The translations under genes were made by a program, and so were the position numbers. DNA of 32,486 bases from Anaerolineae bacterium (GTDB lineage Bacteria; Chloroflexota; Anaerolineae; Aggregatilineales; Aggregatilineaceae), in the NCBI GenBank assembly GCA_016926875.1, contig JAFGNU010000084.1, positions 1 to 32,486 of the forward strand, in the 5' to 3' direction. The notes under the pieces are model-generated. The model saw only the letters and a program-made list of their open reading frames with translations. It was not told the origin of the DNA and searched no databases. Below, in pieces: positions 16,489 through 25,158 of the stretch; the first letter of the stretch is position 1; the number at the start of each line of letters is the position of its first letter.

Positions 16489-17916
16489 TCACGACCCGGC
16501 CTGATTCGCCGCCTTCTCAAAAGCATCCACGATCTTGTAGTAACCGGTGCAGCGGCACAGGTTGCCGGTGATACTCTGTTCGATCTGGTCGCGCGTAGGA
16601 TGCGGGTGCTCCTCCAACAGCTTGGCCCCGGACATCAAAAAGCCGGGGGTGCAGTAACCGCACTGAACCGCGCCGGTATCAACAAACGCCTGCTGGATCG
16701 GGTGCAGCGTGCCGTCCTCGGCGGCCAGCCCTTCAACTGTCACGACCTTTGCCCCGTGCGCGCGTGGAGCAGGCACCAGACAGGCCATCACCGCCATACC
16801 ATCCAAAAACACCGTGCAGGCGCCGCATTCTCCCTCGGCACAGCCTTCCTTGGTGCCGGACAGCCCGACATCCTCGCGCAAAAAACGCAGCAGGGACTTG
16901 TGGGACGCACCGGTGATCGTATAGGGTTTCCCGTTGACAGTGGTCGCAATCGTATCGCCGTGATCGCGTTCGTGGCGCACCGAACCCGGCAGTGTCTTTT
17001 GTGCAATGCCGTGATCTTTTCCCCACAACATCGCGGGCACTTCCGGCCAATTGCTGCGCTCTGTGCCATCACGCAGCGCGCGCAGCGCCCGCGCCACCAA
17101 TACCTTGCACATCTCGGTCCGGTATACTGCCTGTCCACGCACATCGTCAATCGGCGTCGGTACGGAAGCCGCCAGGTGCGCCGCTTCCCGGATCACCGCA
17201 TCGGTCAGCGCCCGTCCCTGCAAATAGTCTTCGGCGGCTGGCACCCGGATGATCGTCGGGGCCACGCTGCCAAATGTGATTTTGGCATGAGTGATCTGGT
17301 CGCCGTTAAAACCGAGGATCACGGCAGCATTCACCACCGAGATCGCCTGCGCCCGCCGCAGGGCCAGTTTCAGGAATATCCCGCGCTCGTGGTCGGCCAT
17401 CATAGGGATCGTGATCGCAGTCAGCAGCTCATCCGGTTCCATTGCCGTCTGGCGCACGCCCCGGTAAAACGATGGAAAATCCAGCGTGCGCTCGCCGCGC
17501 GGTGAGCGCAGTGTAATACACGCACCCAGCGCCCACAGCGGCGTGATCGTATCGTTGGCCGGGCTGGCCGTGATCACGTTGCCCGCCACCGTGCCCCGGT
17601 TGCGGATCTGCGGTGCCCCTACCGACCAGGCCGCCTGGGCCAGCGGCAGCGCGTGTTTCACCACCGCCGGACTGCCAACCAGGTGGTTATGTGTCACCAG
17701 CGGCCCCAGCCGGATCGTGTTGTCCTTCACATCAATCTGGGCCAGACCCGGCACGCGAGTGATGTCAATCAACGTATCAACACCGGGCCGCTGGCCACGC
17801 TCGATTTCGAGCATCAGATCGGTCGCTCCTGCGATGATTCGCGCCCGCTGGCCGAATCGCACCAGCAAATCAAGTGCTGCATCTACAGAAGTAACGCTAT
17901 AGTAATCTCGCCACAT
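16489..17916 (-). CDS. Fused FAD-binding and 2Fe-2S subunit of molybdenum hydroxylase
   Basis: Single chain of 475 residues joining two subunits that are usually separate (XdhB and XdhC, or CoxM and CoxS). The FAD part, about 1-285, shows AGATDLM at 29-35, QIRNRGTVAGNV at 103-114 and PANDTITPL. The iron-sulfur part, about 322-475, shows the plant-ferredoxin cluster C359, C364, C367, C379, and the second cluster C419, C422, C454, C456 in CGYC and LCRC. The linker at about 285-320 is poorly conserved in look. GAGGG lies a few bases before the ATG. It starts the operon and passes electrons from the molybdenum centre to FAD. The FAD-first order of the fusion is not the one in eukaryotic xanthine dehydrogenase, where 2Fe-2S comes first. 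Confidence 0.93.
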   Translation of the reverse strand: MWRDYYSVTSVDAALDLLVRFGQRARIIAGATDLMLEIERGQRPGVDTLIDITRVPGLAQIDVKDNTIRLGPLVTHNHLVGSPAVVKHALPLAQAAWSVGAPQIRNRGTVAGNVITASPANDTITPLWALGACITLRSPRGERTLDFPSFYRGVRQTAMEPDELLTAITIPMMADHERGIFLKLALRRAQAISVVNAAVILGFNGDQITHAKITFGSVAPTIIRVPAAEDYLQGRALTDAVIREAAHLAASVPTPIDDVRGQAVYRTEMCKVLVARALRALRDGTERSNWPEVPAMLWGKDHGIAQKTLPGSVRHERDHGDTIATTVNGKPYTITGASHKSLLRFLREDVGLSGTKEGCAEGECGACTVFLDGMAVMACLVPAPRAHGAKVVTVEGLAAEDGTLHPIQQAFVDTGAVQCGYCTPGFLMSGAKLLEEHPHPTRDQIEQSITGNLCRCTGYYKIVDAFEKAANQAGS

Positions 17917-17947
17917 GGTCCCTCATCATCAACTGCTTAAAAAATAA

Positions 17948-17975
17948 AGTATAGAAACCGTGCGCAGGGGCACAC
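17948..17975 (-). promoter_or_regulatory. Possible promoter and hairpin before hydroxylase operon
   Basis: On the - strand TATACT (17953-17948) lies about 30 bases before the ATG of the FAD/2Fe-2S gene. Where a -35 would be, GTGTGC (17975-17970) and GCGCAC (17965-17960) form a 6-bp stem with one G-T pair and a 4-base loop. No good -35 is present, so an activator-dependent promoter is possible. The rest of the gap 17917-18050 holds nothing I can identify. Confidence 0.35.
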
Positions 17976-18050
17976 CGGCCCTTGAGCTTATAGTAGCATA
18001 CCGCGCCGCCAAATGACGAGCAGGCGCTCACTTTTGCAGGATAAGATTGG

Positions 18051-18674
18051 TCACCTTGTGTTGGTGCGATCTAGCGTCAGCACCGACACCGGGTTAACGT
18101 TGATCACCGTCGTGTGGCAAAATGCCGTTTTTGTCACCTGGCGCCTGTCCCAGGTATCCACATGGCCGTGGATCAGGTAGCGCGGTCGTGCCCATCGCAT
18201 CAGCCACCGGAACGACCGGAAGCCGCGATGCGCGTAATCGTCCGGTATATCGTGGATACCCTTGGGCGGCGAATGCGTTACCAGGACATCCACAGGCCGT
18301 CTGTACACCGCCCACACCAATAGCATACGGCTCAGCAGTCGCAGTGTTTTTCTAAACATTTCCGCTTCTGTATACTGAATCCGCCCTTTGTTATAGCAGA
18401 TCGAGCCTTCCAGCCCGGCAAAGGTATAGCCCTCGTATTTCCGAATGCGCAGGTGCAGGTCATCCCCGCCCGGCCTGTCCGGTACATAGCGGGTGTCGTG
18501 GTTGCCCCGGACAAACGCCAGGGGCACATATAGAACCGACGTGATAAATTCCAGATAGTCAGGCGGCATATCACCGCAGCTTACCAGCAAGCTGACATCG
18601 GAATACTTTCCACGCAGATAGTCCAGGTCGCGCATTTGGGGCAGCTCAACATCACTGACAGTCAGTACTTTCAC
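18051..18674 (-). CDS. Metallophosphoesterase
   Basis: Calcineurin-like phosphoesterase of 207 residues with a two-metal site. Motifs in order: SDVE with D8, CGDMPPDY with D35, GNHD at 57-60, THSPPKGIHD with H134, and HGHVD with H169 and H171. The first motif is normally DxH, but here residue 10 is Glu, so one metal ligand is changed. No signal peptide, so it acts in the cytosol. The start is GTG at 18674, with no good ribosome site. It is the last gene of the long - strand run. Natural substrates in this family range from nucleotides to phosphodiesters, so the substrate is unknown. Confidence 0.85.
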   Translation of the reverse strand: MKVLTVSDVELPQMRDLDYLRGKYSDVSLLVSCGDMPPDYLEFITSVLYVPLAFVRGNHDTRYVPDRPGGDDLHLRIRKYEGYTFAGLEGSICYNKGRIQYTEAEMFRKTLRLLSRMLLVWAVYRRPVDVLVTHSPPKGIHDIPDDYAHRGFRSFRWLMRWARPRYLIHGHVDTWDRRQVTKTAFCHTTVINVNPVSVLTLDRTNTR

Positions 18675-18705
18675 GATAGTTCTTTCAATACTCGCCTACA
18701 ACCTG

Positions 18706-21315
18706 TTATTCTCTTATTGTAACCACACCGATGAACAATCGCCCGGTGGAATCGGCCCCTTCGCCGGAAACCGGATAACGAATCCCGGTGCGCGCGTCGT
18801 ACAAACCAATCGCCACGGCATATTGACCCGGCGGCAGATCGTCCTGCACGGTGACGGTATAGACATCCTGAATCGGTCCCGGCAGCCAGTTGCCCGGCGG
18901 CAGCACGCCACCCGCCGGACGGGACACCGTCTGTGCGACAGGCTCCGCGTTGGTGTCGCCATACAGGTGCACGAAAACCACCCCGTCACCTGTTCCCGGC
19001 GCATCGCCCAGCCAGGTCAGCCCTACCTCAAAGCTTCCCGCCTGCTGCGTCAGGCTGTAATCCAGCAGCCGCACAGCCCCAGCCTGACCAAACGTCGCGA
19101 TGGGCGCAGCGTCTCCGGCTTCCTGCGGCTCAAAAATACCCTGATAAGCCCAGTGATAATACGGCAAATACGCCTCGACAGTTGGATCGGTGATCTGAGG
19201 CTCGATACGGATCACCGTTTCGCTGCCGGTGATCCGGTCGGCTGGTACCCATGTTACCACTTCGAGCCAGCGCCCCGGTACTGATGGTTGTACTCGTTGT
19301 GTCAGCCGTCGGTCATTAACGCTGACCGCCAGCGGTACACTGGCCCGCCCGTGCAGCCGCGTAACCAGCAGCAGGTCCTCGCCCTGACGTGTACGCAGCG
19401 TAAATGTTTCGCCGCCCGTGATCACGCGCCCGCCGTCCGTCGCCCAACAGTCGGCCTCGTCCAATGCGCAGGCGTGGTACACGTGGCGGTACACTTCGGT
19501 CACAAAACCCGGCGGTGTTTTATCCGACCACCAGCGATACCGGTGATCGGCTTCGCTGTCCAGGTTCGCCACGTCTACCTGGTCAACCAGCGCCAGGCCC
19601 GCGACATACTCCAGTGTCGTCGGCTGCGCGATATGCTCCGCCGGGCGCGTCGTGGACCAATCCGCCACATACACCGCCTGGTAGCCGGTCGCGGCGGCCA
19701 CGTTGTGCGGCGGCAGATCGATCGGGAACTCGGCCAGCACGTCGCCAAACACGCCCGCATCCAGCAGGTAGCGCAGACCTTGCACATCCGGGTAAATGGC
19801 GAAATAGTCCGGACGATAGTCGCTGCTCGCCATATGTTCGTAGATCGCGCCCGGTCCCTGCCGCCAGGAACGCGCCGGGCCGGGTGTAGTCAGACCCACC
19901 ACGTCATACAGATCACGCTCGCCAAAGTAGCGCACCAGCCCGACGTCATGCGCGCCGATGCGCGCGTCTTCCGGCAGGTTGTCTGCCGCCCATTCGGCCA
20001 TTGGCACCTGCTGATCGCGCACAACAGTGACATTTTCGGCGTAGTTCCGGGCGAACGTGATCGTCGTGTAGGCAGATGGGAGCAGGATCAACGCGGGCAG
20101 CGCCCACCGCAGCCGCCGCAGCCCGCGCCGCTCAAGCCAATCACCCGCCAGCCCAACCGTCCAGGCCGCCGCCGGGAACAACAAGGCCATCACCGGCAGT
20201 TGGTAGCGCTTGAACTGCCAGAAAGCTGTATCCAGCGTTGCCACAGCCGCCGTCAGCGCAATAATCCACACCAGCGCCAGCACTGCCGCGTTGAGCCGCC
20301 GACGTCGCCACGCCAGCCAGCCGCCAACCACCAACCCGATCAGCGCCACACCCGCCAGCAGCGGCGACGTATATAGCCCTACATCCGGGTTCGTCCCGCG
20401 CAGCAGTTCGCTCCACATCCGCCCGAAGAATTCCAGCGTATCAAGCAGGCGCTCGCGCATGGACGCCCCGGTATTGTACAAATGGGACTTGGCAAGCATC
20501 CCATTGGATGACACATCAACCGTTGCCAGCACATTGATCACCGGCTGGACCAGCGCCGCCAGCAGCGGCAGCGCCAGACACATAACTCGCCGCCCGCGCG
20601 CGGCCCGATCTGGAGGCCAGGGCAGCCGCAGAGCCAGCGCTAAAACGGCCAGCCCGGATAGAATCGCCCCTTCCGGGCGCGTCAATGTCAGCAGAATCGC
20701 CGCAGCAGTCGCCAGCCGGAAACGGTCGCGCTGCACCGCGTAAAAGGTCAGCAGCGCCGCGAACAGCACCAGCGCGCTTTCCATGCCGCTGAGCGCCGCC
20801 CACACAAACGGCCCGGCCAGGGCATACGCCAGCGCCAGCCACAGCGCGTAACCGGGCTGCCTGCGCCCGTTTAGCAAAGGGTTATCACGCGCGATCAGGT
20901 ACACCAGCCACGCCGATCCCAGGAAGCACAGCGCGCCGGTTCCCAGCGCCCACTGCGCCAGTGACCAGCCATCAAAGCCCAACACGTAACCCAGCGCCAG
21001 CAGCGGCGGATAGAGCAGACTCGTACCGCCAGACGTGGCCGGATCGCCGGGGTTGTAAACCATCGGCTCGCCCTGCGCAAGCTGCCGGGCATATTGGAAG
21101 TGGATATAGGTATCGTCCAGCGGCATCAGCAGCGGGTCAGCGCTCACCGACAGGCTGAGCGACACGTACAGCACGATCACCAGCCCACCAGTGACACAAA
21201 GGGCCAGCCACGCAAAAACTTGCTGACGACCGGCCCCATGCAGTTCGTTTGCTGCTTCGTTAGCGCGCACCACCGGACCAACAGGTTGATGTTCTGGGCG
21301 CATTAACGGCTGCAT
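18706..21315 (-). CDS. Large GT-C-like membrane glycosyltransferase
   Basis: Protein of 869 residues with about ten membrane helices in the first 460 residues and a large outside C-terminal part. The segment after the first helix reads MPLDDTYIHFQYARQLAQGEP, with D67-D68 in the place where GT-C enzymes keep their acidic catalytic pair; similar DDTYI segments occur in lipid-linked sugar transferases of actinobacteria. The C-terminal 300 residues look like two beta-sandwich domains, the last with PPGQYAVAIGLYD and DSTGRLFIG, often seen in Chloroflexota surface glycan proteins. The likely role is moving a sugar from a polyprenyl-phosphate donor to an outside acceptor. No ribosome site is visible; translation may be coupled to the thioesterase gene 17 bases upstream. 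Confidence 0.75.
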   Translation of the reverse strand: MQPLMRPEHQPVGPVVRANEAANELHGAGRQQVFAWLALCVTGGLVIVLYVSLSLSVSADPLLMPLDDTYIHFQYARQLAQGEPMVYNPGDPATSGGTSLLYPPLLALGYVLGFDGWSLAQWALGTGALCFLGSAWLVYLIARDNPLLNGRRQPGYALWLALAYALAGPFVWAALSGMESALVLFAALLTFYAVQRDRFRLATAAAILLTLTRPEGAILSGLAVLALALRLPWPPDRAARGRRVMCLALPLLAALVQPVINVLATVDVSSNGMLAKSHLYNTGASMRERLLDTLEFFGRMWSELLRGTNPDVGLYTSPLLAGVALIGLVVGGWLAWRRRRLNAAVLALVWIIALTAAVATLDTAFWQFKRYQLPVMALLFPAAAWTVGLAGDWLERRGLRRLRWALPALILLPSAYTTITFARNYAENVTVVRDQQVPMAEWAADNLPEDARIGAHDVGLVRYFGERDLYDVVGLTTPGPARSWRQGPGAIYEHMASSDYRPDYFAIYPDVQGLRYLLDAGVFGDVLAEFPIDLPPHNVAAATGYQAVYVADWSTTRPAEHIAQPTTLEYVAGLALVDQVDVANLDSEADHRYRWWSDKTPPGFVTEVYRHVYHACALDEADCWATDGGRVITGGETFTLRTRQGEDLLLVTRLHGRASVPLAVSVNDRRLTQRVQPSVPGRWLEVVTWVPADRITGSETVIRIEPQITDPTVEAYLPYYHWAYQGIFEPQEAGDAAPIATFGQAGAVRLLDYSLTQQAGSFEVGLTWLGDAPGTGDGVVFVHLYGDTNAEPVAQTVSRPAGGVLPPGNWLPGPIQDVYTVTVQDDLPPGQYAVAIGLYDARTGIRYPVSGEGADSTGRLFIGVVTIRE

Positions 21316-21332
21316 TTTTCAAAAATCATCAC

Positions 21333-21830
21333 TCAAGGATAGACCTGCCAGCCTATATCGTCGGACTTCATCTGTTCGATCTGCTCGCGCGGGATGTTTA
21401 CCAGGGTGGCCGACGCCTCGACGGCCAGCGTACCGTCCGCCAGCACGATCTCACCGCTGACCGCCGCCGTGCGTCCCCGGTCTTTGTCTACACGCCCGCG
21501 CACAGTGAATTCCCGGTGCAGCGGCACCGGCTGGCGGTAGCGCAGTTCCAGCCTGGCCGTGAACATGAACCGCTCCTCCGGCCCATCTTCCGACAGCACG
21601 GCGCGGCCCATCGTCTCATCCAGGATTGTCGCCAGGATGCCGCCATGCGCCACGCCGGGATACCCCTGGTACTCGTCGCCCAACGTCACGCGCGCCAGCG
21701 CCCGGTGCTGCCCATCGTTGAAAAACCGGATTTGCAGACCACACGGGTTTTCAACGCCGCACACAAAACACCATTTGCAGCTCGGCTGCTGCCCATCGGT
21801 TAGATTGGATGCGTGCTGGCAGTCGCTCAT
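21333..21830 (-). CDS. PaaI-type hotdog thioesterase
   Basis: Hotdog-fold protein of 165 residues that probably hydrolyses an acyl-CoA. The N-terminal SCKWCFVCGVENPCG carries four cysteines in the CxxCxxCG pattern seen in a branch of this family and may hold a metal. The core shows YQGYPGVAHGGILATILDETMG, in which HGG and the following Asp/Glu form the usual active site at the helix start. The ATG at 21830 is preferred to a TTG at 21890 that would overlap the upstream gene; GGGAAAG is a weak ribosome site. It lies in the F420 run, 28 bases after the oxidoreductase gene. No link with F420 is known for this family. Confidence 0.85.
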   Translation of the reverse strand: MSDCQHASNLTDGQQPSCKWCFVCGVENPCGLQIRFFNDGQHRALARVTLGDEYQGYPGVAHGGILATILDETMGRAVLSEDGPEERFMFTARLELRYRQPVPLHREFTVRGRVDKDRGRTAAVSGEIVLADGTLAVEASATLVNIPREQIEQMKSDDIGWQVYP

Positions 21831-21858
21831 GTCTTTCCCAACAATCCGCAAAACCCCG

Positions 21859-22866
21859 CTAGGCCGAGTAGCCGCTGGCAAACGTATCAATCATCAGGCG
21901 CACATCGTCGCCCAACGGGTACAGCACCGGGCAGGTGCAGCCCGCCGCCACGTACTCGCGCACCTTGGCGCGCGCTTCGTCCGGCGTACCGGAGGCGGTG
22001 ATCAACTGCACCACGTCATCCGGCACCAGTGCCGCCGCGCGTTCGATCTGTTCCTCGGTGGCGGGCCAGGTGAGCACCTGGTGAATCTCGTCCAACAAGT
22101 CGCTGCTGACGCCGCTGGCTTTCATAATATGCGGCTGCTGGCCGAGATACTGCGTCACCAGTAAACGCGCGCCGTCCAGCGCTTTTTTGCGGTCGCGATC
22201 AATCGAGCACACTACCAACTGGGGCCGATCGATTTGCTCCGCCGTCCGCCCGGACAGCCTCGCGCCTTTTTCAATCTGTTCCATTGCCGTTGCATTGTAG
22301 GCAGGCGACACCAGGTAGTTAAGCAGCACGCCATCCGCGATTTCACCGGACAGCGCCAGCATCTTTGGCCCGGTCGCGCCGATGTAAATCGGCACGTTGC
22401 GCGGCTCGCGTCGCCCGTGCACAATATCCAGTTCGACCCCACTCAACTGGACAAACTCGCCCTCAAACGTGACGTTTTTCATCGCCAGCAGGTCGCGTAC
22501 TACCGTGACATGCTCGCGCATCGCCAGCAGGGGCTTGTGTCGCTTGATGCCCACGTTCGCCGCCAGCGGGTCCCACCACGCACCGATGCCCAACAGCACC
22601 CGGTCGGGCGCCAGATCGTCCAGCGTCAAAAACGTCGCAGCGGTCAGCGCCGCGTTGCGCGTCCAGTTGTTGATCACGCCAGAGCCGATTTTGATCGTTT
22701 TGGTGGTTGCCGCATAGGCTGCCATCGGGACAATTGCATCGCGCACCAGGCGGCTTTCGGCCTGCCACACCGCTTCAAAGCCGCGTGATTCGGCGTACTG
22801 CACGTACTCAATTGCATCATCCAGTGGGTGAGCATCCTGCAAATAGAGCGCAACTCGATCAGCCAT
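21859..22866 (-). CDS. F420-dependent luciferase-like oxidoreductase
   Basis: TIM-barrel enzyme of 335 residues in the bacterial luciferase-like family, on the branch with methylene-tetrahydromethanopterin reductase (Mer). Seen are [17 protein letters not shown] at the N-terminus, [38 protein letters not shown], and [25 protein letters not shown], typical for F420 rather than FMN use. The ATG at 22866 has GGAGG 8 bases upstream; a TTG 15 bases earlier is less likely. It lies 18 bases after cofC, within the F420 synthesis genes, which supports F420 as its cofactor. The substrate is not evident; a Mer-like role in C1 metabolism is one option. Confidence 0.88.
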   Translation of the reverse strand: MADRVALYLQDAHPLDDAIEYVQYAESRGFEAVWQAESRLVRDAIVPMAAYAATTKTIKIGSGVINNWTRNAALTAATFLTLDDLAPDRVLLGIGAWWDPLAANVGIKRHKPLLAMREHVTVVRDLLAMKNVTFEGEFVQLSGVELDIVHGRREPRNVPIYIGATGPKMLALSGEIADGVLLNYLVSPAYNATAMEQIEKGARLSGRTAEQIDRPQLVVCSIDRDRKKALDGARLLVTQYLGQQPHIMKASGVSSDLLDEIHQVLTWPATEEQIERAAALVPDDVVQLITASGTPDEARAKVREYVAAGCTCPVLYPLGDDVRLMIDTFASGYSA

Positions 22867-22884
22867 GTTTAACGCCTCCAAAAT

Positions 22885-23583
22885 CTATAAACCAATCTCA
22901 GTATCCGGTTGTGTCCCCAGTTCGGTTTCTTCAGCCAGCAGCCAGCCGTTTGAGCCGGTATGCTTTATGATAGGCTCTCCCATCACTTTCGCCAATTCGT
23001 GGTATCGCAGCAAATCGTCGGGCGTGTCCACGTCCAACCCCACGCGCGCGGACCGGTAAATGTGGATGGTCGCCCCTGTTTCCTGGGCCAGCCGCTTGTG
23101 CTCGGCAAAACTATTGATGCCAAACGAATAGGGGATCAAACCAGGCGGCCTGACCAGCAGCAGATTGGTGCCGTGCTCGTGCCGGTCTGGCGCGATCACC
23201 ACCGTTTGCTGGTAGCGCCCCAGGTTTACCACCGCCTCTATATCCTCGGATGCCAGCAGCGGCAAATCCGCCGGGACTACCAGGACCGCGCCCACTCGCC
23301 AGTTATTTAAAACCTGTGTTGCCCGGTACAGGGCATTGTTCAGTTCGGGCGCGCCGCTTTCCTGGACTGTTTGCACTCCCAGCTCTCGAACCATGGCCAA
23401 TGCCTTCATGTCGCGGCTGATCACCAGCACGCCCTGAATCTGCGAGATTGGCAGCAGCAGCCGCACGGTTCGCATCAACAAGCCGATTGCCAGCCGTTCG
23501 CGCTGTTCCGGCAGCAATTCGGCTGCCAGGCGGCTCTTTGCACGGTTCAAAGGCTTTACGGGAACAATCGCCCAGGTATTCAT
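22885..23583 (-). CDS. cofC: 2-phospho-L-lactate or PEP guanylyltransferase (CofC/FbiD)
   Basis: Enzyme of 232 residues that activates the small acid, 2-phospholactate or phosphoenolpyruvate, with GTP for transfer to FO in F420 synthesis. The N-terminus AIVPVKPLNRAKSRLA is the nucleotide-binding loop of the family; VVPADLPLL carries the metal-binding Asp; HGTNLLLVRPPG and GINSFAEHKRLAQETG complete the core. Its ATG overlaps the cofD stop as ATGA, so the two are translation-coupled. In mycobacteria the equivalent FbiD uses PEP; which acid is used here cannot be read off. The C-terminal 25 residues extend past the usual end. Confidence 0.93.
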   Translation of the reverse strand: MNTWAIVPVKPLNRAKSRLAAELLPEQRERLAIGLLMRTVRLLLPISQIQGVLVISRDMKALAMVRELGVQTVQESGAPELNNALYRATQVLNNWRVGAVLVVPADLPLLASEDIEAVVNLGRYQQTVVIAPDRHEHGTNLLLVRPPGLIPYSFGINSFAEHKRLAQETGATIHIYRSARVGLDVDTPDDLLRYHELAKVMGEPIIKHTGSNGWLLAEETELGTQPDTEIGL

Positions 23584-24530
23584 GCCACCAGTCTCCCTAC
23601 CCAGTCTATAACATCACCCGCCAAACGTATTTTATCCTCGCTGGACTGCATCAGCGTTTGTGTCACCAGCCTGGGAATACCTTCCGCCGGTGGCTGATCC
23701 TGATCGGACGTATCGATCACCAGCCCGTCCAGCAGCCCGGCATAGTACTGGCACAGACCGCACGGGGAAATATCGAGGCCCAGTTCGCCCATCAGCTTTG
23801 CCGCCGGACCTTTGACGGCTTTGCCCCCAATAAAGGGGCTGACCGCCACGCACACGCCCTGCCGCGCGGTGATCGCCTCGCGCACTCCCGGCACGACCAG
23901 CAGCGGGTCAATGGATAACACCGGGTTCGACGGGCAGAATATGATCACGTCCGCGTCGCTCAATGCCCCGGCAACCGCATCGGTCATACACGCCTGCTCG
24001 GCGTACCGGTACCACACCCGGCGCACGGTCGGCTGCCACCTGTGCCGCACGAAGTAATCCTGAAAGCCCAGCGTGCCGTGCTCAAGCGTGTCGATCAACG
24101 TGTGCACCGGATCGTCGGTCACCGGCAGCAGTTGGCAGCGCACCCCCAACCGTTCCAACAGGCGCGCGGTGATCTCGGTCAGCGTATGTCCCTCGTTCAA
24201 CCACATGGTGCGCAGGACGTGTGTCGCCACGTCCCGGTCACCCAGCCGGAACCAGACATCCTCGCCGTAGCGATCCAGCATGTCCAGCATGTTCCAGGTA
24301 TCGTCTGCCACCCCCCAGCCCGTCGCCGGATTGGCGACACCGGCCAGGGTGTACATCACTGTATCCAGATCGGGGGAAATATGCAGGCCGTACAGGTCGA
24401 AGTCGTCTGCCACGTTGCCGATCACGGTGAATCGTTCGGGTGGCACAACCTGCGACAGCCCATAAACCAGCTTGGCGCCGCCCACCCCACCCGCCAGGGC
24501 GACAACATTCTGTTGTGTGTCTAGTACCAT
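23580..24530 (-). CDS. cofD: FO 2-phospho-L-lactate transferase (CofD/FbiA)
   Basis: Enzyme of 316 residues that joins the guanylyl-activated acid to FO, giving F420-0 or its dehydro form. Motifs are LAGGVGGAKLVYGL near the N-terminus, NVADDFDLYGLHISPDLDTVMYTLAG around 40-65, WGVADDTWN, and FCPSNPVLSIDPLL. It begins 10 bases inside the end of the nitroreductase gene (shared bases 24521-24530) and ends in a 4-base overlap with cofC. Such tight packing indicates coupled translation of nitroreductase, cofD and cofC. Length is normal. Confidence 0.96.
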   Translation of the reverse strand: MVLDTQQNVVALAGGVGGAKLVYGLSQVVPPERFTVIGNVADDFDLYGLHISPDLDTVMYTLAGVANPATGWGVADDTWNMLDMLDRYGEDVWFRLGDRDVATHVLRTMWLNEGHTLTEITARLLERLGVRCQLLPVTDDPVHTLIDTLEHGTLGFQDYFVRHRWQPTVRRVWYRYAEQACMTDAVAGALSDADVIIFCPSNPVLSIDPLLVVPGVREAITARQGVCVAVSPFIGGKAVKGPAAKLMGELGLDISPCGLCQYYAGLLDGLVIDTSDQDQPPAEGIPRLVTQTLMQSSEDKIRLAGDVIDWVGRLVA

Positions 24531-25126
24531 AAAACTTTGGCTTCTAGCGATTGCCGATCCGACGCGCCCTCTTCCGCCGGGTAGCCCAGTGTCAACATGC
24601 CCTGGACTTCCCAGTCTTCAGGAAGTGATAAAACATCACGTATCTCATCCGGGCAGTACAGCGGCGCACAGCGCCAGCATACGCCCAACCCTTCCACGTG
24701 CGCAGCCAGCAGCAGGTTTTGTACGGCTGCCGCCACGCTCTGCACGCCCATGATCCACTCGGCGTGTTGCAGATGATCTTCATCGTACTGCGGCATATCG
24801 GCCATGCTCAGGCACAGCATGATCACCACCGGCGCGTCCACGACCCGCCGGTACGCGCGCTCTACGTGCTGCTCGATGCGCCCGGCAGGCAAACCATCGG
24901 CTGCCAGGTCCGCACGCAGGTGTTCGGACATTGCCACCGCCAGCCGTTCGCGCCATTCCGAACCAGCCACGACCGCAAAACGCCAGGGTTGGACATTGTG
25001 GGCTGAGGGCGCCCACCGTGCCGCGTCCAGGATACGCCGCAGCACGTTGTTGGACACCGGGCGAGCCTGATACTGCCGGATCGATCTTCTACTCTGGATT
25101 ATAGCAAACAGGTCAGATACGTTCAT
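24521..25126 (-). CDS. Nitroreductase-fold protein, probable FbiB C-terminal-like dehydro-F420 reductase
   Basis: FMN-binding nitroreductase fold of 201 residues. Visible are SRRSIRQYQARPV at 12-24 (phosphate-binding start), APSAHNVQPWRF at 39-50, and VQNLLLAAHVEGLGVCWRCAPLYCP with the FMN-side Gly-Leu-Gly. In mycobacterial FbiB a domain of this kind is fused after CofE and reduces dehydro-F420-0. Here it stands alone but sits directly between cofE and cofD, sharing 10 bases with cofD, so the same role is a good inference. A general nitroreductase remains possible. A gap of 32 bases separates it from cofE. Confidence 0.82.
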   Translation of the reverse strand: MNVSDLFAIIQSRRSIRQYQARPVSNNVLRRILDAARWAPSAHNVQPWRFAVVAGSEWRERLAVAMSEHLRADLAADGLPAGRIEQHVERAYRRVVDAPVVIMLCLSMADMPQYDEDHLQHAEWIMGVQSVAAAVQNLLLAAHVEGLGVCWRCAPLYCPDEIRDVLSLPEDWEVQGMLTLGYPAEEGASDRQSLEAKVLWY

Positions 25127-25158
25127 GACAATTAGCTGCCTGTATCCTGATATTTTGG

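Noticed and set aside
16402..17505. Open frame of about 367 codons on the + strand opposite the FAD/2Fe-2S gene
   Set aside because: Low-complexity His/Arg/Gln-rich product and full overlap with a clear gene on the other strand mark it as a shadow.
18702..18713. Twelve-base match (CCTGTTATTCTC) with the left part of the palindrome at 1446-1457
   Set aside because: No palindromic partner lies beside it, it overlaps a stop codon, and shared 12-mers are expected by chance in a window of this size.
19288..20376. Open frame of about 362 codons on the + strand opposite the large membrane protein
   Set aside because: Arg/His/Gln-rich translation of a GC-rich antisense strand with no recognisable domain.
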